64,000 nucleotides of DNA from Prado023 sp963714995. Its GTDB lineage: Bacteria; Actinomycetota; Actinomycetes; S36-B12; CAIYMF01. The position numbers were made by a program, and so were the translations under genes. Each line of letters starts with the position of its first letter. Positions within the stretch are counted from its first letter, which is position 1. Below the pieces are notes generated by a model. The model was not told where the DNA came from. It saw nothing but the letters and a program-made list of their open reading frames with translations, and searched no databases. Positions 10,174-19,070 of this stretch are shown here, piece by piece. Location: contig CAVQQP010000019.1 in the NCBI GenBank assembly GCA_963714995.1, positions 124,001-188,000 of the forward strand. Direction: 5' to 3'.

Positions 10174-10243
10174 GGGTGATCACCCTAGGCCCTGGTGGGC
10201 ACACGCGCAGGCGCCCCTCGGGGATCGACGTAGGCTTGGGGGC

Positions 10244-11032
10244 GTGCTCGAGATCCTCAGGCAGCGTCGGTGGTGGGGATTCACCGCCTTCGTCCTGGCG
10301 ATGCTCGTGCTCTGCGCGATCCTGGCGCGCTGGCAGTGGAACCGCTACCAGGTGCGGCTGGCCGAGAACGACCGCCTGGACGCCGCCCTCTCCGCGCCCG
10401 CCGTGCCGGTCGACGAGCTCCTCGACGCCTCCGCCGCGGATCCCGACGCCCCAGCGCTGCCCCAGGAGCTCGAATGGCGCACCGTCACGGCGACGGGGAC
10501 GTTCGACGCGGCAGGTGAGGCGGCGGTCCGCCGTCGTCCCCTCGACGGGCGCAACGGGTTCTGGATCGTCACGCCGCTGGTGACCGACTCCGGCGTCCTG
10601 CTGGTCAACCGCGGCTGGGCGCCGGCAGGAAGCGACGCGACGGCCGCCCCCGACGTCCCCCCGCCACCTGCTGGCCAGGTCACCGTGACCGGACGCCTGC
10701 GCCCTGCCGAGCTCACCGAGGCCACCGACGCCCCACCGCCGGGTCAGGCGTGGGCCGCGGATCCGCAGGTGCTCGTGACGCCCGAGGACACCCTGCGGTA
10801 CAACGCCTACGTCGAGCTCGCATCGAGCACGCCCGCCGCCGACGCCGAGCTCACCAGCCTGCCGGTCCCCGGCCACCGGGGCCTGAACAACCTCGTCTAC
10901 TCGGTCCAGTGGCTGCTCTTCGGGCTCGTCGGGATCGTGGGCTGGTGGCGCTTGATCCGGGTGGAGGGCCGTCGCGCGGACGAGTCCGAGGAGGCGGCGG
11001 CCGACCGCGTCGCCGAGGAACCCGCGACCTGA
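10244..11032 (+). CDS. SURF1 family cytochrome oxidase assembly protein
   Basis: 262 residues starting at GTG 10244. The topology is that of SURF1: an N-terminal transmembrane helix (WWGFTAFVLAMLVLCAILARW, residues ~9–28) followed by WQWNRYQ, a periplasmic-side domain with VTATGTFDA, NGFWIVTPLV and LLVNRGWAP, and a C-terminal helix (LVYSVQWLLFGLVGIVGWW). SURF1 proteins help haem insertion into cytochrome c oxidase. The C-terminal tail is short and acidic. It is divergent from mshC with about 70 bases between them. A TAGGCT box lies about 10 bases before the start, so the leader would be very short. Confidence 0.88.
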   Translation: MLEILRQRRWWGFTAFVLAMLVLCAILARWQWNRYQVRLAENDRLDAALSAPAVPVDELLDASAADPDAPALPQELEWRTVTATGTFDAAGEAAVRRRPLDGRNGFWIVTPLVTDSGVLLVNRGWAPAGSDATAAPDVPPPPAGQVTVTGRLRPAELTEATDAPPPGQAWAADPQVLVTPEDTLRYNAYVELASSTPAADAELTSLPVPGHRGLNNLVYSVQWLLFGLVGIVGWWRLIRVEGRRADESEEAAADRVAEEPAT

Positions 11033-11060
11033 ACCCGCCTGGCCCGGCCCGCCCCGCGAC

Positions 11061-11846
11061 TCAGCGACCGCCCGCCCGGTTCCACCGGTCGACGTGATCC
11101 AGGACCTCACCGAGCCGCTCGACCACGGCGTCGGGCTCCCCCTGCACCGGACCGAGCTGGTCGTGCGGGATGTCGCTGTGCGGTACGAGGATCGCGCGCA
11201 TCCCGACCTGCTGGGCGCCGTGCACGTCGTCCCAGGCCCGGTCGCCGACGAACACCGCGCGGGCGGGATCGTCGACCCCGACCGCGCGAAGTGCCGCGAC
11301 GAACGCGTCCTCGTGGGGCTTGCCGACCGGCAGCTCCGAGGAGTACACCGCCCCGTCGATGAGCTCGAGGAGGCCGTCCCGGGCGAACACCGCCTCGTGA
11401 TGGGCCCGGGGCCACAGGGTGTTGGACAGGACCCCGATCCGGATCCCGCGCTCGCGAAGGGCCACCAGCAGCGGCACAGCGTCGGGGTCGGCGTCGGTGT
11501 GCGGGTCCCAGAACCGCAGGTAGGCCGCCAGGGCCTCGCGGTGCCGGGCACTGCCCAGGTCGATCCCGCAGTCCAGCAGCATCTGGTCCAGATGGCCGGC
11601 GCCGGTGCTCCCCGCGGTGTGGTGCTGGTCCTGCCAGCGCTGGATCTCCGCGGCGTAGAGCCGCGCGGCGAGGCTGGCGGCATGCCGGGCGTCGTACACG
11701 CTGGCGTAGGCGTACCAGCCGGCCGTGAGGTCGACCTCGTGCCACGGGGTCAGGGTGCCGCCCCAGTCGAAGATGACGGCCTCGATCGGGGCACTGACCG
11801 AGCCGGCGGCAGGGCCCGCCGCCACACCGGGGTCGGACTCCGTCAC
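11061..11846 (-). CDS. HAD superfamily hydrolase
   Basis: 261 residues. HAD motif I is IFDWGGTLTPW (about residues 25–35), where Asp is the nucleophile and the usual second Asp is replaced by Gly, as in several phosphatase-like HADs. VLSNTLWPRAHH is motif II, the Lys in LPVGKPHEDAF motif III, and FVGDRAWDDVHGAQ motif IV. The helical cap sits between motifs I and II. The substrate is not evident. Its ATG at 11846 overlaps the proS stop (ATGA, 11843–11846), so the two genes are translated together. It could be a housekeeping phosphatase acting on a small metabolite. Confidence 0.85.
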   Translation of the reverse strand: MTESDPGVAAGPAAGSVSAPIEAVIFDWGGTLTPWHEVDLTAGWYAYASVYDARHAASLAARLYAAEIQRWQDQHHTAGSTGAGHLDQMLLDCGIDLGSARHREALAAYLRFWDPHTDADPDAVPLLVALRERGIRIGVLSNTLWPRAHHEAVFARDGLLELIDGAVYSSELPVGKPHEDAFVAALRAVGVDDPARAVFVGDRAWDDVHGAQQVGMRAILVPHSDIPHDQLGPVQGEPDAVVERLGEVLDHVDRWNRAGGR

Positions 11847-13633
11847 GGCAGCGCCAGGATCCGCTCGGTGACCGTCGCCACGGCATCACCGACCGCCACG
11901 TCCGTCCGCTCCCCGCTCGCGCGGTCCTTGACCTCGATCGCGCCCTCAGCCAGCTTCTTGCCGACCACGACGATCAGCGGGACGCCGATCAGCTCGGAGT
12001 CATTGAACTTGACCCCGGGCGAGACGCCCTTGCGGTCGTCGAGCAGCACGCGGAACCCGCCCTGCTCCAGCTCGGCGGCGATCCCCTCGGCGGCCGCGAA
12101 GACGGCCTCGTCCTTGCCCGTGGCCACGATGTGCACGTCGGCCGGGGACACCTCACGCGGCCAGATCAGCCCGCGATCGTCGTGGTGCTGCTCGGCGATG
12201 GCCGCCACCGCGCGTGAGACGCCGATCCCGTAGGACCCCATCGTGACCACGACCTGCTTGCCGTTCTCGTCGAGGACCTTCAGGTCCAGCGCCTCGGCGT
12301 ACTTGCGCCCCAGCTGGAAGATGTGACCGATCTCGATGCCGCGGGCCTGGGTGAGCTGCCCCTCGCGCCCTGCGGCCGCGCAGTCCGGGCACGGGTCGCC
12401 CTCACGGACCTCGGCCACGTCGATCACGCCGTCGCCGGCGAAGTCGCGCCCGGCCACGAGGTCGAACACGTGGCGGCCGTGCTCGTCGGCGCCGGTGATC
12501 CAGCGGGTCCCGGTCACCACGCGCGGGTCGAGCAGGTAGCGGATCCCGGACGCCGACTCCTCGCCGAGCACGCCGGGGCCGATGTAGCCCTTGACCAGCG
12601 CGGGGTTCGCCGCGAAGTCGGCCTCCTCGAACGCCACCGGCTCGCCGGGGAGCAGCACCGCCTCGAGTCGCTTCATGTCGACCTCGCGGTCACCGGGCAG
12701 CCCGATGACCAGCGGGTGGGACGTCCCGTCGGGCATCGCGACCTTGACCACGACGTTCTTCAGCGTGTCCCCGGCCTCCCAGGGGCGGTCGCCGCGCGCC
12801 AGCTCCGGGCGGGCGTTGGCCAGGTCGACCAGCGTCTCGATGGTCGGGGTGTCCGGGGTGTCCTCGACGTGCGCCGCGGGCAGCCCCTCCAGCGCCACCT
12901 CCGCGGGCGGGACGCTGGCCACGGCCTCCACGTTCGCGGCGTACTCGCACGTCGAGCACCGGACGTAGGTGTCCTCACCGACCGGGCACACGGCCAGGAA
13001 CTCCTCCGAGGCCGAGCCGCCCATCGCGCCGGACATCGCCGAGACGATCGTGTACTGCATCGACAGCCGATCGAACGTGGAGATGTAGGCCTCCCGGTGC
13101 CGGGCGTAGGAGGCGACCAGGCCCTCGTCGGAGGTGTCGAACGAGTACGAGTCCTTCATCACGAACTCACGGCCGCGCAGGATGCCCGCGCGCGGACGCG
13201 CCTCGTCGCGGAACTTGGTCTGGATCTGGTAGAGGCTCAGCGGGAGGTCCTTGTACGACGAGTACAGGTCCTTGACGGTGAGCGTGAACATCTCCTCGTG
13301 CGTCGGCCCGAGCAGGTAGTCCGAGCCGCGCCGGTCCTGCAGGCGGAACAGGTTGGGCCCGTACTCGGTCCAGCGGTTGGTCCGCTCGTAGGGCTCGCGC
13401 GGCAGGAGCGCGGGGAAGTGCACCTCCTGGAAGCCTGCGGCGTCCATCTCCTCGCGCACGATCCGCTCGACGTTGCGCAGCACGCGGTAGCCCAGGGGCA
13501 GCCAGGTGAAGACGCCCGGGGCAACGCGGCGCACGTACCCGGCACGGACCAGCAGGCGGTGCGACGGGACCTCGGCGTCCGCCGGGTCCTCGCGGAGCGT
13601 GCGCAGGAACAGCGTGGACATACGGGTCAGCAC
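11843..13633 (-). CDS. proS: Prolyl-tRNA synthetase, bacterial type
   Basis: It charges tRNA-Pro. The protein is 596 residues from GTG 13633, which has GGAGGAG seven bases upstream; an in-frame ATG at 13621 is an alternative. Class II motifs are present: YRVLRNVERIVREEMDAAG, YLLGPTHEEMFT (motif 2 region), TKFRDEARPRAGILRGREF and GSYGIGVSRAVAAIAEQ (motif 3). An editing (YbaK-like) insertion lies between motifs 2 and 3, which marks the bacterial rather than archaeal form. The C-terminal anticodon-binding domain ends TVTERILALP. It is intact and forms an operon with the HAD gene. Confidence 0.96.
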   Translation of the reverse strand: MLTRMSTLFLRTLREDPADAEVPSHRLLVRAGYVRRVAPGVFTWLPLGYRVLRNVERIVREEMDAAGFQEVHFPALLPREPYERTNRWTEYGPNLFRLQDRRGSDYLLGPTHEEMFTLTVKDLYSSYKDLPLSLYQIQTKFRDEARPRAGILRGREFVMKDSYSFDTSDEGLVASYARHREAYISTFDRLSMQYTIVSAMSGAMGGSASEEFLAVCPVGEDTYVRCSTCEYAANVEAVASVPPAEVALEGLPAAHVEDTPDTPTIETLVDLANARPELARGDRPWEAGDTLKNVVVKVAMPDGTSHPLVIGLPGDREVDMKRLEAVLLPGEPVAFEEADFAANPALVKGYIGPGVLGEESASGIRYLLDPRVVTGTRWITGADEHGRHVFDLVAGRDFAGDGVIDVAEVREGDPCPDCAAAGREGQLTQARGIEIGHIFQLGRKYAEALDLKVLDENGKQVVVTMGSYGIGVSRAVAAIAEQHHDDRGLIWPREVSPADVHIVATGKDEAVFAAAEGIAAELEQGGFRVLLDDRKGVSPGVKFNDSELIGVPLIVVVGKKLAEGAIEVKDRASGERTDVAVGDAVATVTERILALP

Positions 13634-13724
13634 GAGGGGTCTCCTCCAGGTCCGAGCGCGGCGGCCCCGCCCGGGTCGGTCGGGCGGGCCGGAGATCCCG
13701 GCAAGGATATCCCGGCGTGGCAGG

Positions 13725-14567
13725 ATGGCCGCCGTGCCCGGCGAGCTGAAGGTGCTGACATCGCGCCACCTCCCGGAGTTGCTCGCCCTCGTGGACCGTG
13801 ACCCGGTCGCCCACTGCTTCGTGGCCTCACGACTGGCCGATCCGATGGACCCCTGGGCACTCGGCGGCCTGGTGTGGGGGTGGTTCGAGGCCGGTCACCT
13901 GCGCTCGGCGATGTACACCGGCGCCAACCTGATCCCGATCGAGACCACGCCCCTGGCGCGCTCGACGTTCGCCGACAACGCCCGGCGGCTGGGTCGGCGC
14001 TGCTCCTCCATCGTGGGGCCCGCCGACGAGGTGCTCGACATCTGGCGCCTGCTCGCCCCCGCCTGGGGCCCCGCCCGCGAGGTGCGCGCGACGCAGTACC
14101 TGATGGCCACCGCCGCCCCCGCCACGCGCCCGGCACACCCCGGGCTGCGGACCCTGCGCATGGACGAGCTCGACCTGCTCATGCCGGCCGCGATCGCCAT
14201 GTTCACCGAGGAGGTGGGCCTGTCACCGGTGGCCTACGGGGGTGGGCCTGCGTACCGCGCCCGCCTCGCCGAGATCGTCCGGTCCGGTCGGGCCCTCGGC
14301 GTGGTCGAGGACGGACGGCTCCTCTTCAAGGCCGAGGTCGGCTCCGCCACCGCACGCGTGTGCCAGATCCAGGGTGTCTGGGTCGACCCCGCACTGCGCG
14401 GCCGGGGGCTCGGGGTGGCGGGCATGGCCGCCGTCGTCGAGCACGCCCGGGCCCACATCGCCCCGATCGTCTCCCTCTACGTCAACGACTTCAACCACGT
14501 GGCCGTCGGGACGTACCTCAGGGTCGGCTTCCAGACGGTCGGCACGTTCGCGACCGTCCTGTTCTGA
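13725..14567 (+). CDS. GNAT acetyltransferase with DUF4081-type N-terminal domain (Rv2867c-like)
   Basis: 280 residues from ATG 13725 (an in-frame GTG at 13734 is also possible). The N-terminal half (HLPELLALVDRDPVAHCFVA) is the DUF4081-like domain. The C-terminal half is a GNAT fold, with the acetyl-CoA loop VDPALRGRGLGVAGMAAVV and SLYVNDFNHVAVGTYLRVGF. In mycobacteria the homologue sits beside ispG, rip1 and dxr, as it does here about 3 kb away, though now on the opposite strand. The acceptor is unknown. It is divergent from proS with 91 bases between the starts. Confidence 0.85.
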   Translation: MAAVPGELKVLTSRHLPELLALVDRDPVAHCFVASRLADPMDPWALGGLVWGWFEAGHLRSAMYTGANLIPIETTPLARSTFADNARRLGRRCSSIVGPADEVLDIWRLLAPAWGPAREVRATQYLMATAAPATRPAHPGLRTLRMDELDLLMPAAIAMFTEEVGLSPVAYGGGPAYRARLAEIVRSGRALGVVEDGRLLFKAEVGSATARVCQIQGVWVDPALRGRGLGVAGMAAVVEHARAHIAPIVSLYVNDFNHVAVGTYLRVGFQTVGTFATVLF

Positions 14568-14627
14568 CCCCGACGGGCCCGTTCGCGGGCGGACCGCTGA
14601 CAGGACCGCCGGGCCTCGCGGACGCTG

Positions 14628-15647
14628 TCACCCCACGGCCAGGACTGCCGCCCCGCCGATGCGCCCCTCGTGCAGGCGGGCCAGGGCCTCGTTGGCCTCT
14701 GTGAGCGCGAACACCTCGGTCCGGGTCCGGATCGGGATCGCCGCGGCCAGGCTGAGGAACTCCCGGGCGTCGGCCCGGGTCACGTTCGCCACCGACCGCA
14801 GGGAGCGCTCGCCCCACAGCAGGTCGTAGTCGAACTGCGGGATCCGGTCGAGGTGGATCGCGTTGACCGCCACGATCCCACCGCGATCGACGGCCGCCAG
14901 CGCCGCGACCACCACGTCACCGGATGGTGCGAACGTGATGGCCGCATCGAGGGCGATCGGCGGATCCTGGCCGTACCCCCCGGCCCACGCCGCACCGAGC
15001 TCCAGGGCCGCGCGCTGCTCGGCCTGCGAGCGCGTGACGACGAACACCTGGCAGCCGGCATGCACCGCCAGCTGGATCACGATCGTCGCCGACGCCCCGA
15101 ACCCGTAGAGCCCCAGACGGGTGCCCGCGGCCGACCCGAGGTCGACCCCGGCCACACGCAACGACCGGTACCCGATCACGCCGCCGCACAGCAGCGGCGC
15201 GACCGACAGGTCGTCGAACCCGTCCGGCAGGGGATGCACGAAGTCCGCGCGTGCCGTCATGGCCGTCGCGTAGCCGCCGTCGCGGTCCCACCCGGTGAAC
15301 ACCAGGTCGGCGCACAGGTTCTCGCGGCCCGACGTGCAGAACCGACACGTGCCGCAGCAGCCCCCCGTCCAGGCGACGCCCACGCGCTGGCCCAGCGGGT
15401 GCGCCGTCGGGTCCACCCCCGGGCCGAGGGCCGCGATCCGCCCGACGGCCTGGTGGCCCGGGACGATCGGCTGCGTGCGAGGCAGGAGGTCCCCGGTGAC
15501 GATCTGCAGGTCGGTGCGGCAGACCGCGCAGGCGGTGACGTCCAGGAGCACCTCCCCGGGGCCGGGAACCGGTTCCGGGCGCTCCACCGGGGTCAGCCAG
15601 GCTGCCGTCGGTGCGGGATCGGGGGCCGCCAGCTCCATCGCGATCAT
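14628..15647 (-). CDS. Zinc-dependent alcohol dehydrogenase family protein (MDR)
   Basis: 339 residues starting MIAMELAAPDP. It has the GroES-like N-domain with the catalytic zinc Cys in CAVCRTDLQIV and GHQAVGRI, and the structural zinc loop in CGTCRFCTSGRENLC. The Rossmann domain is RLGLYGFGASATIVIQLAVH; the loop is GFGAS rather than classical GxGxxG. Fully typical length for an NAD(P)-dependent MDR enzyme oxidising or reducing a small alcohol or aldehyde. Similar stand-alone zinc ADHs are common in actinobacteria and their substrates cannot be told from sequence. It lies between GNAT and the GTPase gene with no coupling. Confidence 0.88.
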   Translation of the reverse strand: MIAMELAAPDPAPTAAWLTPVERPEPVPGPGEVLLDVTACAVCRTDLQIVTGDLLPRTQPIVPGHQAVGRIAALGPGVDPTAHPLGQRVGVAWTGGCCGTCRFCTSGRENLCADLVFTGWDRDGGYATAMTARADFVHPLPDGFDDLSVAPLLCGGVIGYRSLRVAGVDLGSAAGTRLGLYGFGASATIVIQLAVHAGCQVFVVTRSQAEQRAALELGAAWAGGYGQDPPIALDAAITFAPSGDVVVAALAAVDRGGIVAVNAIHLDRIPQFDYDLLWGERSLRSVANVTRADAREFLSLAAAIPIRTRTEVFALTEANEALARLHEGRIGGAAVLAVG

Positions 15648-15671
15648 CGCGGATCCCCGATGTGGGCGATG

Positions 15672-15782
15672 ATGGGGTCCATGGACTGGATCCGCCGGAA
15701 CATGACGGCCATCGGGATCGTGGTGGTGTTCGCCATGGCCCTGCCCTTCCTCCTGGTGCTGTTCGGCATCGTGGCGTTCTGA
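15672..15782 (+). CDS. Possible small membrane protein (36 aa)
   Basis: A short frame encoding MGSMDWIRRNMTAIGIVV and a single hydrophobic helix to LFGIVAF. There are alternative ATGs at 15660 and 15681 in the same frame. The RR just before the helix fits positive-inside anchoring. It fills the gap between the divergently placed alcohol dehydrogenase start (15647) and the GTPase stop (15803). There is no recognisable family, and no comparison across species was possible. Coding status rests only on the clean hydrophobic profile and the gap-filling position. Confidence 0.4.
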   Translation: MGSMDWIRRNMTAIGIVVVFAMALPFLLVLFGIVAF

Positions 15783-15802
15783 GCTGCCCGCCCGGACGCG
15801 GC

Positions 15803-17055
15803 CTACTTCTTCCCGCCTCCCCGGCTGCGCATGATCGAGGCGACCTCCTGGTTGAACACCTTCTGGATGGTCTCGGAGTCCAGGGTCCCCGAGACGGTCT
15901 CGTACCTGCCCTCGGCCATCCCGATGCAGACTCGGTGCCACGCTGTCCCGACCGCGTAGGTCATCGTGCCCGCGACTCCCCCGGTGATGGCGCCACCGGC
16001 GATCGTCCCGACTCCGGGCACGAGCTTGAGCAGCCCGGTCGCGGCCGCTCGACCCGCCTGGGTGGTGACGGTCGTGGCCGCGAGGCTGGCCACGGTGGCG
16101 CGCTGCATCGGGATGTCGTAGATGTTGGCGATCTTGGCCATCATGCCGATCTGGATGGGAACCAGCACGGCGGCATCCGCGAACGGGATCGGGGTGAAGC
16201 CGGCAGCGGTCGCCGCCGCCGTCGCGGAGTTCACCGCCCTCTCCGCAGCCTTAGCCTTTCGCGCGGGGTCGATCTTCTGCGCGGCGGTAAGGGCCTCGGC
16301 GGCCTCGTCCGGAGCGCAGCGAAAGGTGGCATCGAGCAGCTCCAGCAGCCCGTGCTGCTCGACCCCGGTGAACGGGTCGGCCAGCGCGTTGACCATGATC
16401 GGGCGCCCGTCATGGATCGGCAGGCCCATCGCCTCGACCTGGCGACCCAGCTCGATCGCGTCGGGGGCCAGGAACAGCTGCCCGCGGGGGTCGCGCCGGC
16501 CGGGCACCTGGGTCAGGACCAGGATCACCGGCAGCCCGACTCCGGCCAGCTCCCGGATGAACGCCGCCTCCGTCTCCTCGAACCGGCGGTCGGTGGCGCG
16601 CACGCAGTACCACGCCAGATGGACCTGCTCGGCGAACGGCAGAGCGCGGCTGTTGTCGATGAACTTCTTCAGCTCGTCGATGATCCGGGTGGTGTCCCTG
16701 CCGACCTCGAGGCCCTGGGTGTCGTAGATCCCGAGCTTGCCGGTGCGATGCACGTACAGGTGGCTGCCCATGGTGACCGGGCGCCCGATCCCGGTGGCGG
16801 CCACCGACTCGCCGAAGATGGCGTTCACCAGCGTCGACTTGCCGACGCCGGTCTTGCCGAAGACGGCGAGGTTGAACCGGCCGATCTTCACCTCCGCGTC
16901 GGCGAAGGCCGCCTCGAAGGCCTCCTGCGACCACTCCGGGGCCCGGCCCTGATCCTCGGGGCTTGTGCCGGGCGCCGTGCCGGGCGCGTGCCGGGCGCTG
17001 TGCCCGGAGTCGCCGATGCGGCGCCCGGGATCGGCTCCGCGGGGTGCGTGCTCAC
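15803..17055 (-). CDS. Era/YcjF-type GTPase with hydrophobic C-terminal domain; N-terminus frameshifted
   Basis: A GTPase with Walker A GKTGVGKSTLVNAIFG, a switch II DTQGLE and an N/TKxD-like LVLTQVPGRRD. It is followed by a C-terminal region rich in Ala/Gly hydrophobic helices (VGTIAGGAITGGVAGTMTYA), as in membrane-associated YcjF/DUF697 proteins. The continuous frame starts only at GTG 16891, but upstream codons in the same frame continue as APEWSQEAFEAAFADAEV with no start. A GTG at 17055, four bases after the ispG stop, opens VSTHPAEPIPGAASATP. Both frames join if one base is restored in a 12-base tandem repeat near 16988. The full protein would be about 418 residues. The role is unknown; coupling to ispG is probably only transcriptional. 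Confidence 0.75.
16964..17007. repeat. 12-base tandem repeat inside the GTPase N-terminal coding region
   Basis: On the plus strand the unit (T/C)GTGCCGGGCGC occurs at 16964–16975 and 16976–16987. A third copy at 16988–16998 lacks its first base, and a partial fourth copy starts at 16999. Read on the minus strand the unit encodes a PGTA repeat. The missing base in the third copy is exactly what shifts the GTPase frame. It could be replication slippage, a phase-variable tract or a base-calling error. Confidence 0.7.
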
Positions 17056-17059
17056 CGGA

Positions 17060-18215
17060 TCAGCTCACCGACACCGACGGGCTGCCCTCGGCCTCCATGT
17101 CCTCGGCCAGGCGCATGGCCTCCTCGATCAGGGTCTCGACGATCAGCGCCTCGGGCACGGTCTTGATGACCTGGCCCTTGACGAAGATCTGGCCCTTGCC
17201 GTTGCCACTGGCCACACCGAGGTCGGCCTCGCGGGCCTCGCCGGGACCGTTGACCACGCAGCCCATGACGGCCACGCGCAGCGGGACCTCGAGGCCCTCG
17301 AGCCCGGCGGTCACCTGCTCGGCCAACGTGTAGACATCGACCTGGGCCCGCCCGCACGACGGGCAGGAGACGATCTCCAGGCCGCGCTGACGCAGGTTCA
17401 GGCTCTCCAGGATCTGCATCCCCACCTTGACCTCCTCGACCGGAGGTGCGGACAGGGACACCCGGATCGTGTCGCCGATGCCCTTGCTCAGCAGCGCGCC
17501 GAACGCGACCGCGGACTTGATCGTGCCCTGGAACATCGGGCCGGCCTCGGTGACGCCCGAGGTGCAGCGGGTAGTCGCACTGCTCGGAGAGCAGCTCGTA
17601 GGCGCGCACCATCACGACCGGGTCGTGGTGCTTGACCGAGATCTTGATGTCGCGGAAGTCGTGCTCCTCGAAGAGGCTGGCCTCCCACAGCGCGGACTCG
17701 ACCAGCGCCTCCGGGGTGGCCTTGCCGTGCTTCTTCAGCAGGCGCGGGTCCAGCGAGCCGGCGTTGACACCGATCCGGATCGGAGTGCCGTGGTCACGGG
17801 CGGCCGCGGCGATCTCCTTGACCTTGTCGTCGAACTGCTTGATGTTGCCCGGGTTCACGCGCACGCCGGCGCAGCCGGCCTCGATGGCGGCGAACACGTA
17901 CTTGGGCTGGAAGTGGATGTCGGCGATCACCGGGATCCCGGACTTGCGGGCGATCTGCGGCAGGGCGTCGGCATCGTCCTGGCTGGGGACGGCCACGCGC
18001 ACGACCTGGCAGCCCGACGCCGTCAGCTCGGCGATCTGCTGCAGGGTCGTGTTCACGTCGGCGGTCAGGGTGGTGGCCATCGACTGCACGCTGATCGGGG
18101 CGTCACCCCCCACCGCGACCGGGTGGGTCGGGTGCTTCAGCAGGATCTGGCGGGTGGTCCGGCGGGGGGCGAGGACCGGGGGCGGAAGCGGGGGCATGCC
18201 GAGGTTGACGCTCAT
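17060..18215 (-). CDS. ispG: 4-hydroxy-3-methylbut-2-enyl diphosphate synthase, one frameshift
   Basis: The sixth step of the MEP isoprenoid pathway, using a [4Fe-4S] cluster. The first frame (ATG 18215) has VGGDAPISVQSMATT, GCQVVRVAVPSQDDADAL, IADIHFQPKY and RVNPGNI. The second frame resumes MFQGTIKSAVAFGALL and contains the cluster ligands in SCPSCGRAQVDVY and VMGCVVNGPGEAREADLG. The break comes from one extra base in a GGG run (minus strand) near 17557; removing it restores YPLHLGVTEAGPMFQG. Total length is about 385 residues, normal for actinobacteria. It is four bases from the TauE-type gene upstream and four from the GTPase downstream, so it is part of one operon from dxr onward. Confidence 0.95.
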
Positions 18216-18219
18216 GGGG

Positions 18220-19062
18220 TCAAGTATCCCGCTCCGCGACGGATATCGCCTCACGCCGGGAGTGGCGGCTGCGCCGGATCATCTGGACGCCCGACCATGC
18301 GAGCAACCCGGCGAAGAGCATGAGCGCCGCGCGGCCGGGCAGCCACTGGCCCAGGGCCGCCCCCACCAGGCCGGCCGGCACGCCGACGAGGCCCGCGACC
18401 AGTGCGATCCGGACGTCGACCAGCCCGTTGCGCCAGTTGGTCACGGTGGCGGTCAGCGCCGTGAGGATGATGACCAGGAGGCTGGTCCCGCGGGCGATGT
18501 CGGCGTCATCACCGGTCAGCAGGACCAGACCGGGGACCATGATGATCCCGCCGCCGACCCCGAGCAGGCCGGCGAGGGCGCCCGCAGCGACGCCCACGAG
18601 CACCAGGAGGGCGCCCTCCCACAGGGCGCCGAGCCCGGCAGTGGCGCTGGCGCCGTCCCCGAGCGCCAACCGGACGGCGGTCGCGAGGCTGAGGATGCCG
18701 AACCACAGCTGCAGGGTCGCGATCGGGGTCCGGGGAAGCAGCCGGGCGCCGACCTGGCCGCCGAGCACCGCACCGACGGCAAGCAGCAGCCCGGCTGCGA
18801 GGTCGACGTTCCCGTTGGCTGCGTACCCAGCGGCGGACGCGGTCGCGATCGGCACGATCGCCAGGAGGCTCGTGGCGCTCGCCCGGCGATGGTCGAGGGT
18901 GAACCAGGCGACCAGCAGCGGGACCATGATGATCCCGCCACCCACCCCGAACAGGCCGGCGAGCAGGCCCGCGGCCACGCCGAGCATCGCCGCCCGAAGC
19001 CTCCACGGGGTCCGTCCGGCTGCCCCGGAGCGGGTCGCCCGGTCAGGATCAGCGTCCGGCAT
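18220..19062 (-). CDS. TSUP family (TauE/SafE-type) membrane transporter
   Basis: 280 residues with about eight hydrophobic segments arranged as two repeats. Each half carries the family signature: GLLAGLFGVGGGIIMVPLL near residue 30 and GALAGLLGVGGGIIMVPGL near residue 160. TSUP proteins export or import sulfite, sulfoacetate or related anions. The substrate here is unknown. The gene sits between rip1 and ispG, where mycobacteria have those two genes adjacent, so it has inserted into the isoprenoid/protease operon. Spacing is tight on both sides (8 bases to the rip1 stop, 4 bases to ispG). Confidence 0.88.
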   Translation of the reverse strand: MPDADPDRATRSGAAGRTPWRLRAAMLGVAAGLLAGLFGVGGGIIMVPLLVAWFTLDHRRASATSLLAIVPIATASAAGYAANGNVDLAAGLLLAVGAVLGGQVGARLLPRTPIATLQLWFGILSLATAVRLALGDGASATAGLGALWEGALLVLVGVAAGALAGLLGVGGGIIMVPGLVLLTGDDADIARGTSLLVIILTALTATVTNWRNGLVDVRIALVAGLVGVPAGLVGAALGQWLPGRAALMLFAGLLAWSGVQMIRRSRHSRREAISVAERDT

Positions 19063-19070
19063 GGACCGGC

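Noticed and set aside
8128..10179. A 683-codon plus-strand frame over pgi and mshC
   Set aside because: It is antisense to two well-supported enzymes, with Arg/His/Gly-rich translation typical of high-GC opposite strands.
17500..17600. Programmed frameshift in ispG
   Set aside because: There is no slippery heptamer with a downstream stem. The extra base in a G run, and many similar breaks in the window, fit a sequence error better.
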